A DNA stretch of 64,000 nucleotides. Source: JAHBVL01 sp963712055. Lineage in GTDB: Bacteria; Chloroflexota; Chloroflexia; Thermomicrobiales; UBA6265. The stretch covers positions 772,464 through 836,463 of the forward strand of contig CAVQGN010000003.1 of the NCBI GenBank assembly GCA_963712055.1, written 5' to 3'. Both the position numbers and the translations under genes were made by a program. Below, one piece after another: positions 1-8,296 of this stretch; the stretch's first letter is position 1, and each line of letters begins with the position of its first letter. Below the pieces are notes generated by a model that was not told the origin of the DNA, made no database searches, and saw only the letters and a list, made by a program, of their open reading frames with translations.

Positions 1-1146
1 AACACCGCTTTTTGGTCGTACATGGTGTCGGTCGGTTGGCTTGCCCTCGAAGAGACCGACTCTCCCTTTTTCGTTGGACTCGCTGGATTTGCCGGTGGTA
101 TTCCGATGCTGGTTTTTTCGCTTCCCGCCGGTGTCCTGATCGACCGCTTCGAAGGTCGCACCATTCTGCTGGCTGCTCAGGCCGCCGTGATGATCTTCGC
201 CCTCGGCTTCGCCGGCGCGATTGCGTTCGACCTCATCCAGCCGTGGCTGATCCTCGTCCTTGCCTTCCTCTATGGAAGCGCGATGTCGTTTGTCTTTCCG
301 AGTCGGACAACGATCGTGCCGTCTCTCGTTGCCCGCTCCGATCTCACCAACGCGATTGCCCTCAACTCCGCGACGCAAAACGCCACCCGCGTGATTGGCC
401 CATCCGTCGCCGGGGTCCTGATTGCCACGACTGGCATCGGAGCCACGTTTGCCGTGGCGGCCGCTCTTCAGATAGTGGGTCTAGTCACCTCGTTCAGGCT
501 CCCATCGAATCGGAACCAGACGGGAAGACGCGATCCGATGACGCTGGCCAGCCTCACCGTCGGATTGAAGGTCGTCGCGCAAAGTCGATTTCTGACCGGT
601 CTTCTCCTTCTCGCCCTGGCGCCAACCGTCCTGGTGATTCCGTACCTCAACATGATGCCAGTCTTCGCGCGCGATGTGCTCGATGTCGGGTCAGGAGGCC
701 TGGGACTCCTCCTCGCCTCAACGGGAATCGGCACGGTCTTCGGAGCCCTGATGGTTGCTCGCTCGATCACGTTTCAGACCTCGTCACGTGCCCAGTTCGT
801 CACCGTTGTGCTCTTTTCGCTGTTTGTCATGCTGTTTGCGATAAGCCCGAACTTCTCGCTTTCCATGGTTCTCCTCTTCATGGCGGGGTTGACAAGCGCC
901 GCCTGGATGGCGCTGAATCAGACCGCGCTGCAGTTGAATGTCACCGATGAGTACCGGGGGAGGGTCTTTTCGGTCTACCTGCTGATCTGGGGAGTGCTCC
1001 CGATCGGGCAACTCTTTGTCGGAGCTCTGGCCGACATCGTCGGTCCATCAGCGGCCGTGGTGATCTCCTGCGTTCTTTCCACCCTTTGCGTGCTTGCGAT
1101 TCGGAGAAACTTCGCCGGCGAACTAGATAACCCAGCACCGGTCTGA
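1..1146 (+). CDS. MFS transporter, MFS_3 (EntS-like) family, 5'-truncated by the window edge
   Basis: The reading frame is open from base 1, so the true start lies outside the window; the first internal ATG is at 22. The visible protein has about ten to eleven hydrophobic helices. A loop reading GVLIDRFEGR follows the second helix and matches MFS motif A. Overall it resembles the MFS_3 family that includes enterobactin and macrolide exporters, so proton-driven efflux of a small molecule across the cytoplasmic membrane is the likely role. The substrate cannot be deduced. It ends at TGA 1144-1146, about 105 bp before the methyltransferase gene on the same strand. Confidence 0.85.
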   Translation, partial: NTAFWSYMVSVGWLALEETDSPFFVGLAGFAGGIPMLVFSLPAGVLIDRFEGRTILLAAQAAVMIFALGFAGAIAFDLIQPWLILVLAFLYGSAMSFVFPSRTTIVPSLVARSDLTNAIALNSATQNATRVIGPSVAGVLIATTGIGATFAVAAALQIVGLVTSFRLPSNRNQTGRRDPMTLASLTVGLKVVAQSRFLTGLLLLALAPTVLVIPYLNMMPVFARDVLDVGSGGLGLLLASTGIGTVFGALMVARSITFQTSSRAQFVTVVLFSLFVMLFAISPNFSLSMVLLFMAGLTSAAWMALNQTALQLNVTDEYRGRVFSVYLLIWGVLPIGQLFVGALADIVGPSAAVVISCVLSTLCVLAIRRNFAGELDNPAPV

Positions 1147-1252
1147 CGAAAAACCCGCCCGCATGGGTCACCTTTCTCGCTGAAGGCCAAAGCTCTATAT
1201 TGTCCAGCACAGCAGGCGTTGAACAGATCGACCATATCGACGAGGAATAGCC

Positions 1253-2149
1253 ATGACCAGCAGAAATCCTGGCAACTTTGGCAATGTCTCCAACTACGAG
1301 GCCTATGTCGGCGCGTGGAGCAAACGCATTGCTTCGGAGTTCATCGGCTGGATGGAACCGGAGGCAGACGGCGACTGGCTCGATGTCGGCTGCGGCACGG
1401 GAGTGGTCAGCGAAGCGATTGTTGCTGACGCTAATCCGCGATCGCTGGCCGGAATCGATCCCGCAGCGCCGTTCATCGAAACCGCCCGGCAGCGAATGCC
1501 AGATTTCGCCGACGGGTTTTTGGTCGGTGATGCGATGAGGCTGCCATTCGCCGACCATTCTCGTGACTTCACAGTTTCCGGGCTCGTGCTCAACTTCCTA
1601 CCGGACCGGAAGGCGGCGCTGCAGGAGATGCACCGGGTGACCCGACCGGGTGGCACGGTTGGGCTCTATCTCTGGGACTACCGGGAGGGAATGGAACCGT
1701 TTGCCCGCCTCTGGGAAGCAATCATCGCCGTCGAACCGGCAACCAGGGAATCTGAGCCTTACCGAAAGCTCGCCGGGATGTCGTTGGAGTCGCTCGAGTA
1801 TCTGTATGCCGAGGCGGGATTGACCGGAATCGAAACAGCCGTTCTCAACGTACCAATCCAGATCGAGAGTTTCGCTCACTACTGGAACTGGATCGAAGGC
1901 GGACAGGGGTCCGCACCATCCTTTGCGATGGCGCTCGACCCAGCCAGCCAGAAAGCGGTCCGGCAGGGACTACGGACGCTGGTGCGCGAGAACGAAGATG
2001 GTCACCTCGATCTCAACGCCCGAGCGCTGGCGATCCGAGGATGGCCTGAACAATCTAAATCCGACCTTCGGCTTCGGCTTCCATCTTTTCGAGTCGTTCG
2101 TAGTAGTCCGCAAACTCTTTCAGGTGCGCCCACGCGATCTTGGCGGTGA
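1253..2149 (+). CDS. Class I SAM-dependent methyltransferase (COG2226-like)
   Basis: The ATG at 1253 follows a GAGGA ribosome-binding site. Motif I (LDVGCGTG) is at residues 43-50, with an acidic residue after the next strand (GIDPA) and a post-I region (GDAMRLPFA). This is the usual Rossmann-fold binding site for S-adenosylmethionine. The middle reads LNFLPDRKAALQEMHRVTRPGG, typical of the UbiE/COG2226 group. The substrate is unknown. The last 30 or so residues look non-native and overlap the convergent DUF5661 gene by 95 bp. A stop in the next frame (TGA 2047-2049) would end the protein just before that gene, so a one-base frameshift near 2037-2041 is likely. Confidence 0.85.
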   Translation: MTSRNPGNFGNVSNYEAYVGAWSKRIASEFIGWMEPEADGDWLDVGCGTGVVSEAIVADANPRSLAGIDPAAPFIETARQRMPDFADGFLVGDAMRLPFADHSRDFTVSGLVLNFLPDRKAALQEMHRVTRPGGTVGLYLWDYREGMEPFARLWEAIIAVEPATRESEPYRKLAGMSLESLEYLYAEAGLTGIETAVLNVPIQIESFAHYWNWIEGGQGSAPSFAMALDPASQKAVRQGLRTLVRENEDGHLDLNARALAIRGWPEQSKSDLRLRLPSFRVVRSSPQTLSGAPTRSWR

Positions 2150-2318
2150 TCACCGGATCGTCACCGGTCACATCCGTTTGCGGATCATGGGACCCATGTT
2201 CGAACTCGATCAGCATCCCGTCCATCAGTGCATGGACATCAAAGGGCGAGGTCGCCCAGTCGATCCCGATATCGGTTCCAATACCACGAACCTGGTCGAG
2301 GGTCAGGGTAGGGGTCAT
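2055..2318 (-). CDS. DUF5661 family protein
   Basis: This 87-residue acidic protein has the family pattern: a GTDIGIDW opening, a central EFEHGSHDPQTDVTGDDP block and a C-terminal KIAWAHLKEFADYY helix. The ATG at 2318 is preceded by GGAGAAATGCT, a good ribosome-binding site. DUF5661 proteins are small, soluble and of unknown function, common in actinobacteria and Chloroflexota. It is convergent with the upstream methyltransferase gene. No catalytic site is evident. Confidence 0.8.
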   Translation of the reverse strand: MTPTLTLDQVRGIGTDIGIDWATSPFDVHALMDGMLIEFEHGSHDPQTDVTGDDPVITAKIAWAHLKEFADYYERLEKMEAEAEGRI

Positions 2319-2484
2319 AGCATTTCTCCTCTATTGATCGACCCCGATCACCACCGAGGCCGTCTATCTGAATCGTAACCATGCATCGTCCACGGACCGT
2401 TACAGGTCCAGGTCAGATGTCGAAATTTCGCCAAGGTTTGGGCTGAAGAGCGCTCTCTCAAGTCCGACAGCACCTCCTCTCTGC

Positions 2485-3738
2485 TTACGCAGCAACTGGA
2501 GAAGCAAGCGGGACCTCAAAATAGTCTTCGAAACCGCTTGGAACCGCCACAGCCATGCAATCCTGGGATGAAAAGCAGGCGATCTGCTGATCGGCGAGGT
2601 CACTACCCAACGAGAGCGGAACAGGTGGTGATCCTGCTGAGGGCACCAACTGAATTCGATGCACGACTTCGCCAGTTCGACCAAGGATGATCAGCGCAAC
2701 GGCATCTGAACCAACTCCGCCAAAACGGAACGCACTCGTCTGATCTGCCGCAACCAGATCAACGTCTTCCCGCTGCATCGATCCATAGTAGGGGTTCGAT
2801 TCGATGATGGTCTGAGCATCATCGATCCACGCAATCGCAGCTGCCTCAGTGGAAAAGTCATACACGGTCAAGCTGTAGAGAACGGATCTGCCATCACCTG
2901 AATCGACATTTTGAAAAAGCTGATAGACGTCGCTGGCATCGCCGTAGCCATCCGTTCTGCGAGCCGCTGTGGTGCCCGATTCTCCAGAGAGCGGTAGGTC
3001 GAGCGCCTGCCAACGGTAGTAGGCGTCGTCATACGTGACGACCTGCTCCGGATCGAGTCGAGCGAGCGAGCGTCCGACCCCGGCTGGTGTGGGTTCGAGC
3101 AGACGACCTTCGATCGTTGCGCCCAACGCCTCGACGAGAGCCTGGTCTGGAATCGAACCTCGAGTTGACGGGTACACGGTCAGCGTCACCCCCGCCACCC
3201 GGGATCCAACCCGAAAGGTCAGATCAAGGGACTGAAACTGACGTTGGTCGGCGTCGAAACCCGTTTCGAACGTCAAATCAGTTTCGTCACCGAAGTTTCG
3301 GGTGGGCTCCTGATCAACAGCATCGATCACCCGCTCTTCGTTCTCGAATAAATCAAAGACCGCTTCTGCTCCGCCCGCTGATTGATACTCGGTGATATAC
3401 GACTGAATGAACTGGACTGGCCGCGATGGATTCTGCTCGCTGGGAAGCATCAATCGGTTCTGGTACTTCCGCAGCCACCCGTTCGTTTGCAGAAAAGCCT
3501 CCATCTCTGGTCCTGACATCGGGAACCCGAGATATGAGGCCATCAACATCGCTTCCGCAGCAAGCGATTCATCAAAGGCACCCTCATGCAGGAATTCAGA
3601 CAATCCTGGATCCTCGGGCGAGAGCACGATCGCGGCCAGATCAAGTCGATCGGTTGGTCCTCCTTGAGCGAAGGTGCTCATCGAAGGACCTGTCATTACG
3701 ATGAATGTGAGAAGCACGATGAATAACCTTCGCGCCAC
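2485..3738 (-). CDS. Secreted protein of unknown function
   Basis: The 417-residue product begins with a clear Sec signal peptide: MARRLFIVLL, a hydrophobic core, then AQG as a probable cleavage site near residue 25. The mature part is acidic, contains only two cysteines near the C-terminus (CFSSQDC, a possible disulfide) and ends in a proline/alanine tail (PLASPVAA). I do not recognise a family. Two regions have similar lengths and secondary-structure feel (about 160-240 and 245-370), which may be duplicated alpha/beta domains, but this was not tested. Export to the cell exterior or wall is the only firm inference. It is a single gene on the minus strand. Confidence 0.7.
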   Translation of the reverse strand: MARRLFIVLLTFIVMTGPSMSTFAQGGPTDRLDLAAIVLSPEDPGLSEFLHEGAFDESLAAEAMLMASYLGFPMSGPEMEAFLQTNGWLRKYQNRLMLPSEQNPSRPVQFIQSYITEYQSAGGAEAVFDLFENEERVIDAVDQEPTRNFGDETDLTFETGFDADQRQFQSLDLTFRVGSRVAGVTLTVYPSTRGSIPDQALVEALGATIEGRLLEPTPAGVGRSLARLDPEQVVTYDDAYYRWQALDLPLSGESGTTAARRTDGYGDASDVYQLFQNVDSGDGRSVLYSLTVYDFSTEAAAIAWIDDAQTIIESNPYYGSMQREDVDLVAADQTSAFRFGGVGSDAVALIILGRTGEVVHRIQLVPSAGSPPVPLSLGSDLADQQIACFSSQDCMAVAVPSGFEDYFEVPLASPVAA

Positions 3739-3842
3739 TACCTAGACTCCTTCCCGCAATCCAATGAAAGGAGATCATACACGGGTCTGGCAGGAACATC
3801 AGTTCCGGCTGACTCCGCGAAGAGTACCCCGAAGACCGAGCC

Positions 3843-4484
3843 CTATCGCGCGTCGGATTGCGTTTCAACTCCGCCAAGTGCTGCCTCGACGAGATCAATC
3901 GCCAGGTTGACGGCTTCCTCGTTCGTGAGTCCCTCGGTCAACGTCAGCGATTGCCACGTCCCAAACGAAAGCATATGGCCGACCAACGCGGTTTGCTCGC
4001 GCGTGGGCGCGGCGGGCGCGGTCGCAGCTGCGGTCAGCGAATCCCGCGCGTGATTCCAGTAAGAGCGGAGCGGCGCCAGCAGATCGGCGAGAACCGGTCG
4101 TGACACAGTGTCAGCGGCCGCCCGAACCATCATCTTTTCCGTCATCCTGTGATAGTCATAGATCGTTGACAGCGCCGTCCTGAGCCGCTCCCTCTGCGAT
4201 TCGATGGTCAACCAGGTACTCGGATCGGGCAGCGGGTGACTGGCCAGATAATGCTGTGTACAGGCGGCGTAGAGTTGGCGCTCATCGGCAAAATGCCGGT
4301 AGACCGTGACCCGACCAACACCTGCGCGTTCCGCGATCGCAGTGACGGTTGCACCTTCACCACCGACAGACTCGTGCAATTCGACCGCAGCCTCGACGAT
4401 CCGTTGGCGGGTCGCTTCTTGTTGTTCGGCTCGGGTGCGCTGACGGTATTTCCTGGTGGGTTTTGCGTTCGCATCGTTGCTCAT
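3843..4484 (-). CDS. TetR/AcrR family transcriptional regulator
   Basis: The start at 4484 gives a protein opening MSNDANAKPTRKYRQRTRAE, followed by the canonical TetR helix-turn-helix (VTAIAERAGVGRVTVYRHF) at about residues 42-60. The C-terminal ligand-binding half is typical of the family. The gene is divergent from a cupin gene starting at 4599, and the 115-bp gap holds two inverted repeats. It probably represses itself and the cupin gene; the inducer is unknown. An upstream in-frame ATG at 4553 would add 23 residues of non-TetR sequence running into the operator, so the later start is preferred. Confidence 0.85.
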   Translation of the reverse strand: MSNDANAKPTRKYRQRTRAEQQEATRQRIVEAAVELHESVGGEGATVTAIAERAGVGRVTVYRHFADERQLYAACTQHYLASHPLPDPSTWLTIESQRERLRTALSTIYDYHRMTEKMMVRAAADTVSRPVLADLLAPLRSYWNHARDSLTAAATAPAAPTREQTALVGHMLSFGTWQSLTLTEGLTNEEAVNLAIDLVEAALGGVETQSDAR

Positions 4485-4506
4485 GAAACAGACTGTACCG
4501 TGAATA

Positions 4507-4561
4507 TTGACAAATGCTCTGTCAAGCCCTACGCTCTCAACATCATGATACATAGTGTATC
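4507..4561. promoter_or_regulatory. Two inverted repeats in the TetR/cupin divergent promoter region
   Basis: TTGACA (4507-4512) and TGTCAA (4520-4525) form a perfect 6-bp inverted repeat with a 7-base spacer. GATACA (4547-4552) and TGTATC (4556-4561) form a second perfect repeat with a 3-base spacer. Both lie between the divergent starts. The first TTGACA could also serve as a -35 box. They are the natural candidates for TetR operators. Confidence 0.5.
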
Positions 4562-4598
4562 GTGAAAGTACGGCTCTGACGAGCCAGGAGCGATCGCC

Positions 4599-5078
4599 GT
4601 GACAACAGGATCAACAACAGCGCCAGCTATCAGCATGACGAGCAAAGCGGATGGACCGGCGAAGTGGTTTTTTGGCGGCGAGACCTGGATGCCAGCCACC
4701 TCAGCAGCAACCGGCGGGTTGTTCAGTATCATCGAACAAATCGGTGCTCCCGGCATCGGGTCGCCCTATCATCTTCATCACAACGAGGACGAGTCGTTTT
4801 ATATCATCGAAGGATCGATTCGGTTCGTCAGTGGCGATGAAAGCTTTGTGGCGGGTCCGGGTTCATGGGTTTTTCTGCCCCGAAAACAGGCTCACGGATT
4901 CGAGGTCGTCGGCGACGAAATCGCGCGCTTTCTGATCCAGGTTACCCCGGGGGGATTTGACGGCTTCGTTCGGGAACTCTGGGAAGACGATGTCCCCGCT
5001 GGGCCGCCGGACATGGCCCGAGTGATGGAAACCGCAGGGCGGTACGGACTCGAGATTCTTGGTCCTTTGCCGGACTAG
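4599..5078 (+). CDS. Cupin domain protein
   Basis: A GTG start at 4599 has AGGAG eight bases upstream. The 159-residue protein has a single cupin barrel: motif 1 is GSPYHLHHNEDESFYIIEG, giving His-X-His plus Glu metal ligands, and motif 2 includes PRKQAHGFEV with the fourth ligand histidine. A C-terminal helical tail follows. Such small quercetinase-like or sugar-binding cupins use a bound metal for dioxygenase, isomerase or sensing roles; the substrate here is unknown. It is controlled, by inference, by the divergent TetR protein. A strong hairpin terminator lies just downstream. Confidence 0.8.
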   Translation: MTTGSTTAPAISMTSKADGPAKWFFGGETWMPATSAATGGLFSIIEQIGAPGIGSPYHLHHNEDESFYIIEGSIRFVSGDESFVAGPGSWVFLPRKQAHGFEVVGDEIARFLIQVTPGGFDGFVRELWEDDVPAGPPDMARVMETAGRYGLEILGPLPD

Positions 5079-5103
5079 GGAGCAAGTCAGTCATCACAGC
5101 ACG

Positions 5104-5130
5104 ACCCGCCGGTCAATACAACCGGCGGGT
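5104..5130 (+). terminator. Rho-independent terminator after the cupin gene
   Basis: A perfect 10-bp stem (ACCCGCCGGT paired with ACCGGCGGGT) closes a 7-base loop and is followed by TTCTCGTT. It lies 25 bp after the cupin stop and could also terminate the convergent DsbA-like gene. Confidence 0.75.
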
Positions 5131-5160
5131 TTCTCGTTCCAGTGTCAGAGCCGCTGAATG

Positions 5161-5831
5161 TCAGGAACTTGCCAATGCGGCGTCGATCTGGCGTTTGAGG
5201 TCTTCCCAGCCAGAGTATGGGACCACCTCACCATTGATCTGCAAAGTCGGGGTGCTGTTGACACCGAGGGCGGAACCGTCGGCGTAGGAGTCGAGGACGG
5301 CTTGCTGATGGACCCGATCCTCAAAACATGGCGTAAACGCATCCATGTTGAGATCGAGTTCTTCCGCAAACGCGACCAACCCCTCTTCTGTGAAAGTTTC
5401 TCCACCAAACGTCGGATGGTTTTCCATCACGAGATCGTGATAAGGCCAGAAACGTTCCTGGTCGAGCGCACACCAGGCCGCTTCGGCCACCCGGTAAGCC
5501 ATATCGCCACCAAACGGAAAATCGTGGAATTCGAACGTGATCAAACCGGGATTGACATACTCGTCGATCAGCAGGGGAGCCACCTCACGGGCGAACTTGG
5601 CACAACCACCTCAGAGATAGTTCCCCCATTCGATGACGGTCACCGCCGCATCCGGGTTGCCCATGGAGCGCCCGCTTATTGGCGCGGTCAGACCCATCGC
5701 CATGGGCGTGGCGACCGGGGTGCCGACCGCCGGCGTTGCCTCTTCTGCCATCACCTGCAAGCGGCTGAGTCCTAGCTGCGGTGGCGGTCAGACCGGTCAC
5801 GATGAGTTTTCGACGTGTAAGAGCAGGTCAC
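5161..5831 (-). CDS. DsbA-family thioredoxin-like oxidoreductase with TGA at the redox cysteine (candidate selenoprotein); N-terminus frameshifted
   Basis: Residues after the TGA form a complete DsbA/thioredoxin fold with the cis-proline loop NSTPTLQING. Reading upstream in the same frame gives VTVIEWGNYL-TGA-GGCAKFAREV. The TGA (5611-5613) sits exactly where the first cysteine of the CxxC motif belongs, so a U-x-x-C selenocysteine motif is plausible. The same frame continues back to an ATG at 5751 through a Thr/Pro/Ala-rich linker. Upstream, a Tat-like signal (RRKLIVTGLTATAA) is in a second frame, and the GTG at 5831 with its GGAGG site is in the third. Two one-base insertions, or sequencing errors, are therefore needed for full length. 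The product would be an exported thiol or selenol oxidoreductase. A nonsense mutation is the alternative. Confidence 0.6.
5579..5601 (-). promoter_or_regulatory. Weak SECIS-like hairpin downstream of the TGA codon
   Basis: Nine bases after the TGA, minus-strand GCCAAGTTC and GAGGTGGC can pair with one bulge and one mismatch around a 6-base loop GCCCGT. Position and size resemble a bacterial SECIS element, but the pairing is modest and was done by eye. Confidence 0.25.
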
Positions 5832-5901
5832 GTGCATCCTCCTTTTCGTTCAGGAAGTGTACCGGCAGACAGGTCATGGAGGAGGCACACAGGTGCCTCC
5901 T

Positions 5902-7509
5902 CTATGTGGCCGTCGGGTAGGTCGCAGGCAGGATGACCTCGACCATCACCTGGTGAAAGGTTTCGAAACCTTCAAGTACGGTGGCATGACCTGCGTTGTC
6001 GATCGTGTAGATCGTCTTGGCCGGAGCATCGACCGTCGCGAACCATTCCCGGGCGAGCGTATCGCGGGCTTCGAGTTCGTACTCGCCCTGGAAGAGATAG
6101 ATCGGAACGTCGAGGCTCGGAACATCGACCCGGAAATCGACCTCCTGCAACTGCGGATACATGACAGCAAACATGTCCATCAGACCGCGCAGAACGCTGA
6201 ATCGTTCGATGAACGTGTACTCCTCGGCCATGATCCCGAACGGACCGACACCGGTGTCGTTGCCGATGGCTTCATAGGCGGCAGGAGGGTCATAGTCGGG
6301 GATCAACTTGTCGTACTGAGTGAGGATGTAACCGTAGTCGAAGACGGTTGGATAAGGTGGTGGCCCCATGCTTTCGAGTTCGCTGGCCAGACTGGTATCC
6401 CCTTCTTTCTCGGCGTAGTTCTGCAGCCCGAGATAAATCATGGTGTCGGTTTCGAGCTGATCGACCATCTGTCCGCTGCCGATCCAGGCGTAGAAGAGAT
6501 CGGGATGCCGTTGCACAGTCCTGACCCCAAGTGTCGTTCCCCACGATTCACCAGCCAGATAGATCTTTTCTTCATCGAACCGGTCGCGAAGATAGTCCGT
6601 CAGTTCGGCGGTATCGGCGATTGCCTGCTCGAGGGTCCAGGTCGAGGTCGGATCGAGCGCCGGATACGATTTCCCAGCGCCACGCTGATCCCAATTGACG
6701 ATGATCACGTCCTGGGCAAGTTCATCGAGAAAGAGGCGCGTGTATGGGAGGTCTGTCTGACCGGGGCCTCCGGCAAGCCAAAGCATCACTGGAAGATCAG
6801 GACTCGCGCCCCGGATCGTGATCCACTGGTCATGTCCACCGATCGGCACACTCGTCATCTCGGCGATTCCGCCCGGTACGGGTTGTCCGCCTTCACCGAG
6901 AACCGCTGGAGTTGAGGCTGGCAGCAAAACCAGAATCAGCAGTCCAATCAGTCCCGCCGTGGCGAGTGCTGCGCCGCCGCGGCGAACATAGAAACCCGCA
7001 CCGCGCTGTTCGTCCGGTCTCCGGTTTGGAGTCATGCGCCGTGCCAACGCCGTGCCATAGACCACACCCATGATGATCGGGAAAAGTCCGAACAGCACCA
7101 ACGGTCCACGACCAACGATCAATGCCAGCACGCCGAAGGTGTTGTCGAGCACGATTCCGTCGACCGTTGGACCATCGGTTCCTCGGCGACCAACTTCGAA
7201 CGCCGCCACGAAGAAAAGAGACGCCACCACCATCGCCCAGCGAGATCGCATGGCAACACCTGACAGCAGACCGGTGACCAATCCGATGACCAACAATACG
7301 ATCGCCTGCGTCGAGGTAATCGGACCTCGAGGCATCAGTTCCGCAACGATCAGTCCAGCCACTGCGGCTACACCACCAGTGAGCACGATCCCGGCAAGGG
7401 CATGACTCCAGACAGCAGCAAGCAGACCAGCTCCGGGACGATGGTCGCCGAGGCTGGACGCGGCAGAACCAGGAGAAGTCGTGGAAAAACGAGGAGTCGA
7501 GGCAGACAT
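5902..7509 (-). CDS. Membrane-anchored alpha/beta hydrolase, S33 proline-iminopeptidase-like
   Basis: The chosen ATG at 7509 gives 535 residues. The first half has about five transmembrane helices; the second is an alpha/beta-hydrolase domain. It contains AGGPG (oxyanion-hole loop, usually HGGPG), DQRGAGKS, the nucleophile elbow GESWGT and a terminal NAGHATVLE histidine. These are the hallmarks of the S33 aminopeptidase family. The catalytic domain probably faces outside the membrane. The fusion of a multi-helix membrane domain to an S33 domain is less common than the soluble enzyme. It is transcribed towards the DsbA-like gene; the ends of the two genes are independent. Confidence 0.8.
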   Translation of the reverse strand: MSASTPRFSTTSPGSAASSLGDHRPGAGLLAAVWSHALAGIVLTGGVAAVAGLIVAELMPRGPITSTQAIVLLVIGLVTGLLSGVAMRSRWAMVVASLFFVAAFEVGRRGTDGPTVDGIVLDNTFGVLALIVGRGPLVLFGLFPIIMGVVYGTALARRMTPNRRPDEQRGAGFYVRRGGAALATAGLIGLLILVLLPASTPAVLGEGGQPVPGGIAEMTSVPIGGHDQWITIRGASPDLPVMLWLAGGPGQTDLPYTRLFLDELAQDVIIVNWDQRGAGKSYPALDPTSTWTLEQAIADTAELTDYLRDRFDEEKIYLAGESWGTTLGVRTVQRHPDLFYAWIGSGQMVDQLETDTMIYLGLQNYAEKEGDTSLASELESMGPPPYPTVFDYGYILTQYDKLIPDYDPPAAYEAIGNDTGVGPFGIMAEEYTFIERFSVLRGLMDMFAVMYPQLQEVDFRVDVPSLDVPIYLFQGEYELEARDTLAREWFATVDAPAKTIYTIDNAGHATVLEGFETFHQVMVEVILPATYPTAT

Positions 7510-7798
7510 CAGTTTCTTCTTTCTTCCCAGATGAGACTCCGCCTGCGGAGAAGAATGGATCGCTTCGAGCGGTCCCCGCCAGCAAATGCGGGTTCGTCTC
7601 CCATTGTCACAATCACCAGGCAACATGGACAACCGATTCCGGTGCCGGAGCGTTGCAAATCCATATCGTCGGTTGATGATTGTTCAGATGAAGGCGACCG
7701 TAGCCTCCCGACGGTGGGCCGCGAATGGCGAACAACGCGGATGCGACTCTTCCGGTAGGATGAAAGGCGAACTGGCTTCGACCGTAAGGAGAACTGCG

Positions 7799-8296
7799 AT
7801 GCTAACCGACGTCATCCGCGACTACTACGGCTACACCCGCTGGGCGAACCAGAAAGTGCTCGATCAAGCCAGGTTCCTGACCGAAGAGAAGTTCCTCGCG
7901 ACTGATCTGGATAATATCTGGCCGATCCGCGACACACTCGTCCACATCATGGCCGCACAGGCGCTCTGGCTCGATCGCTGGCGAGGAATCGAAGGAAGCA
8001 CGCTCTGGGATCCACGCCAGTTTCCAACCGTCGAGGTGATTCAGGAGCGTTGGGAAACGATCGACGCGGAAACCGACGCGTTTATCGCCAATCTGACCGA
8101 TGAGGACCTCGCCGCCGATCTCACCTACGTCGGCCCGAATGATCGTACCTTCACCAGACCCCTCTGGAAACAAATGCTCCACCAAGCGAACCACGCGACC
8201 TACCACCGCGGCGAGGTGGCAGCGCTCCTTTCCCGCTACGGGCTCTCGCCGGGCGAGATCGACGTGCTTCGCTATGAAGACGCAAAGAACCGCTAG
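7799..8296 (+). CDS. DinB family protein
   Basis: ATG 7799 follows AAGGAGA at 7785. The 165-residue four-helix bundle has the DinB metal-site histidines: one in DTLVHIM (about residue 49) and two in the HQANHATYHRGE segment near the C-terminus. Members of this family bind divalent metal; many are thiol-S-transferases (bacillithiol or mycothiol) and many are uncharacterised. The substrate cannot be told here. Its stop overlaps the end of the convergent DUF6544-like gene by 4 bp. Confidence 0.8.
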   Translation: MLTDVIRDYYGYTRWANQKVLDQARFLTEEKFLATDLDNIWPIRDTLVHIMAAQALWLDRWRGIEGSTLWDPRQFPTVEVIQERWETIDAETDAFIANLTDEDLAADLTYVGPNDRTFTRPLWKQMLHQANHATYHRGEVAALLSRYGLSPGEIDVLRYEDAKNR

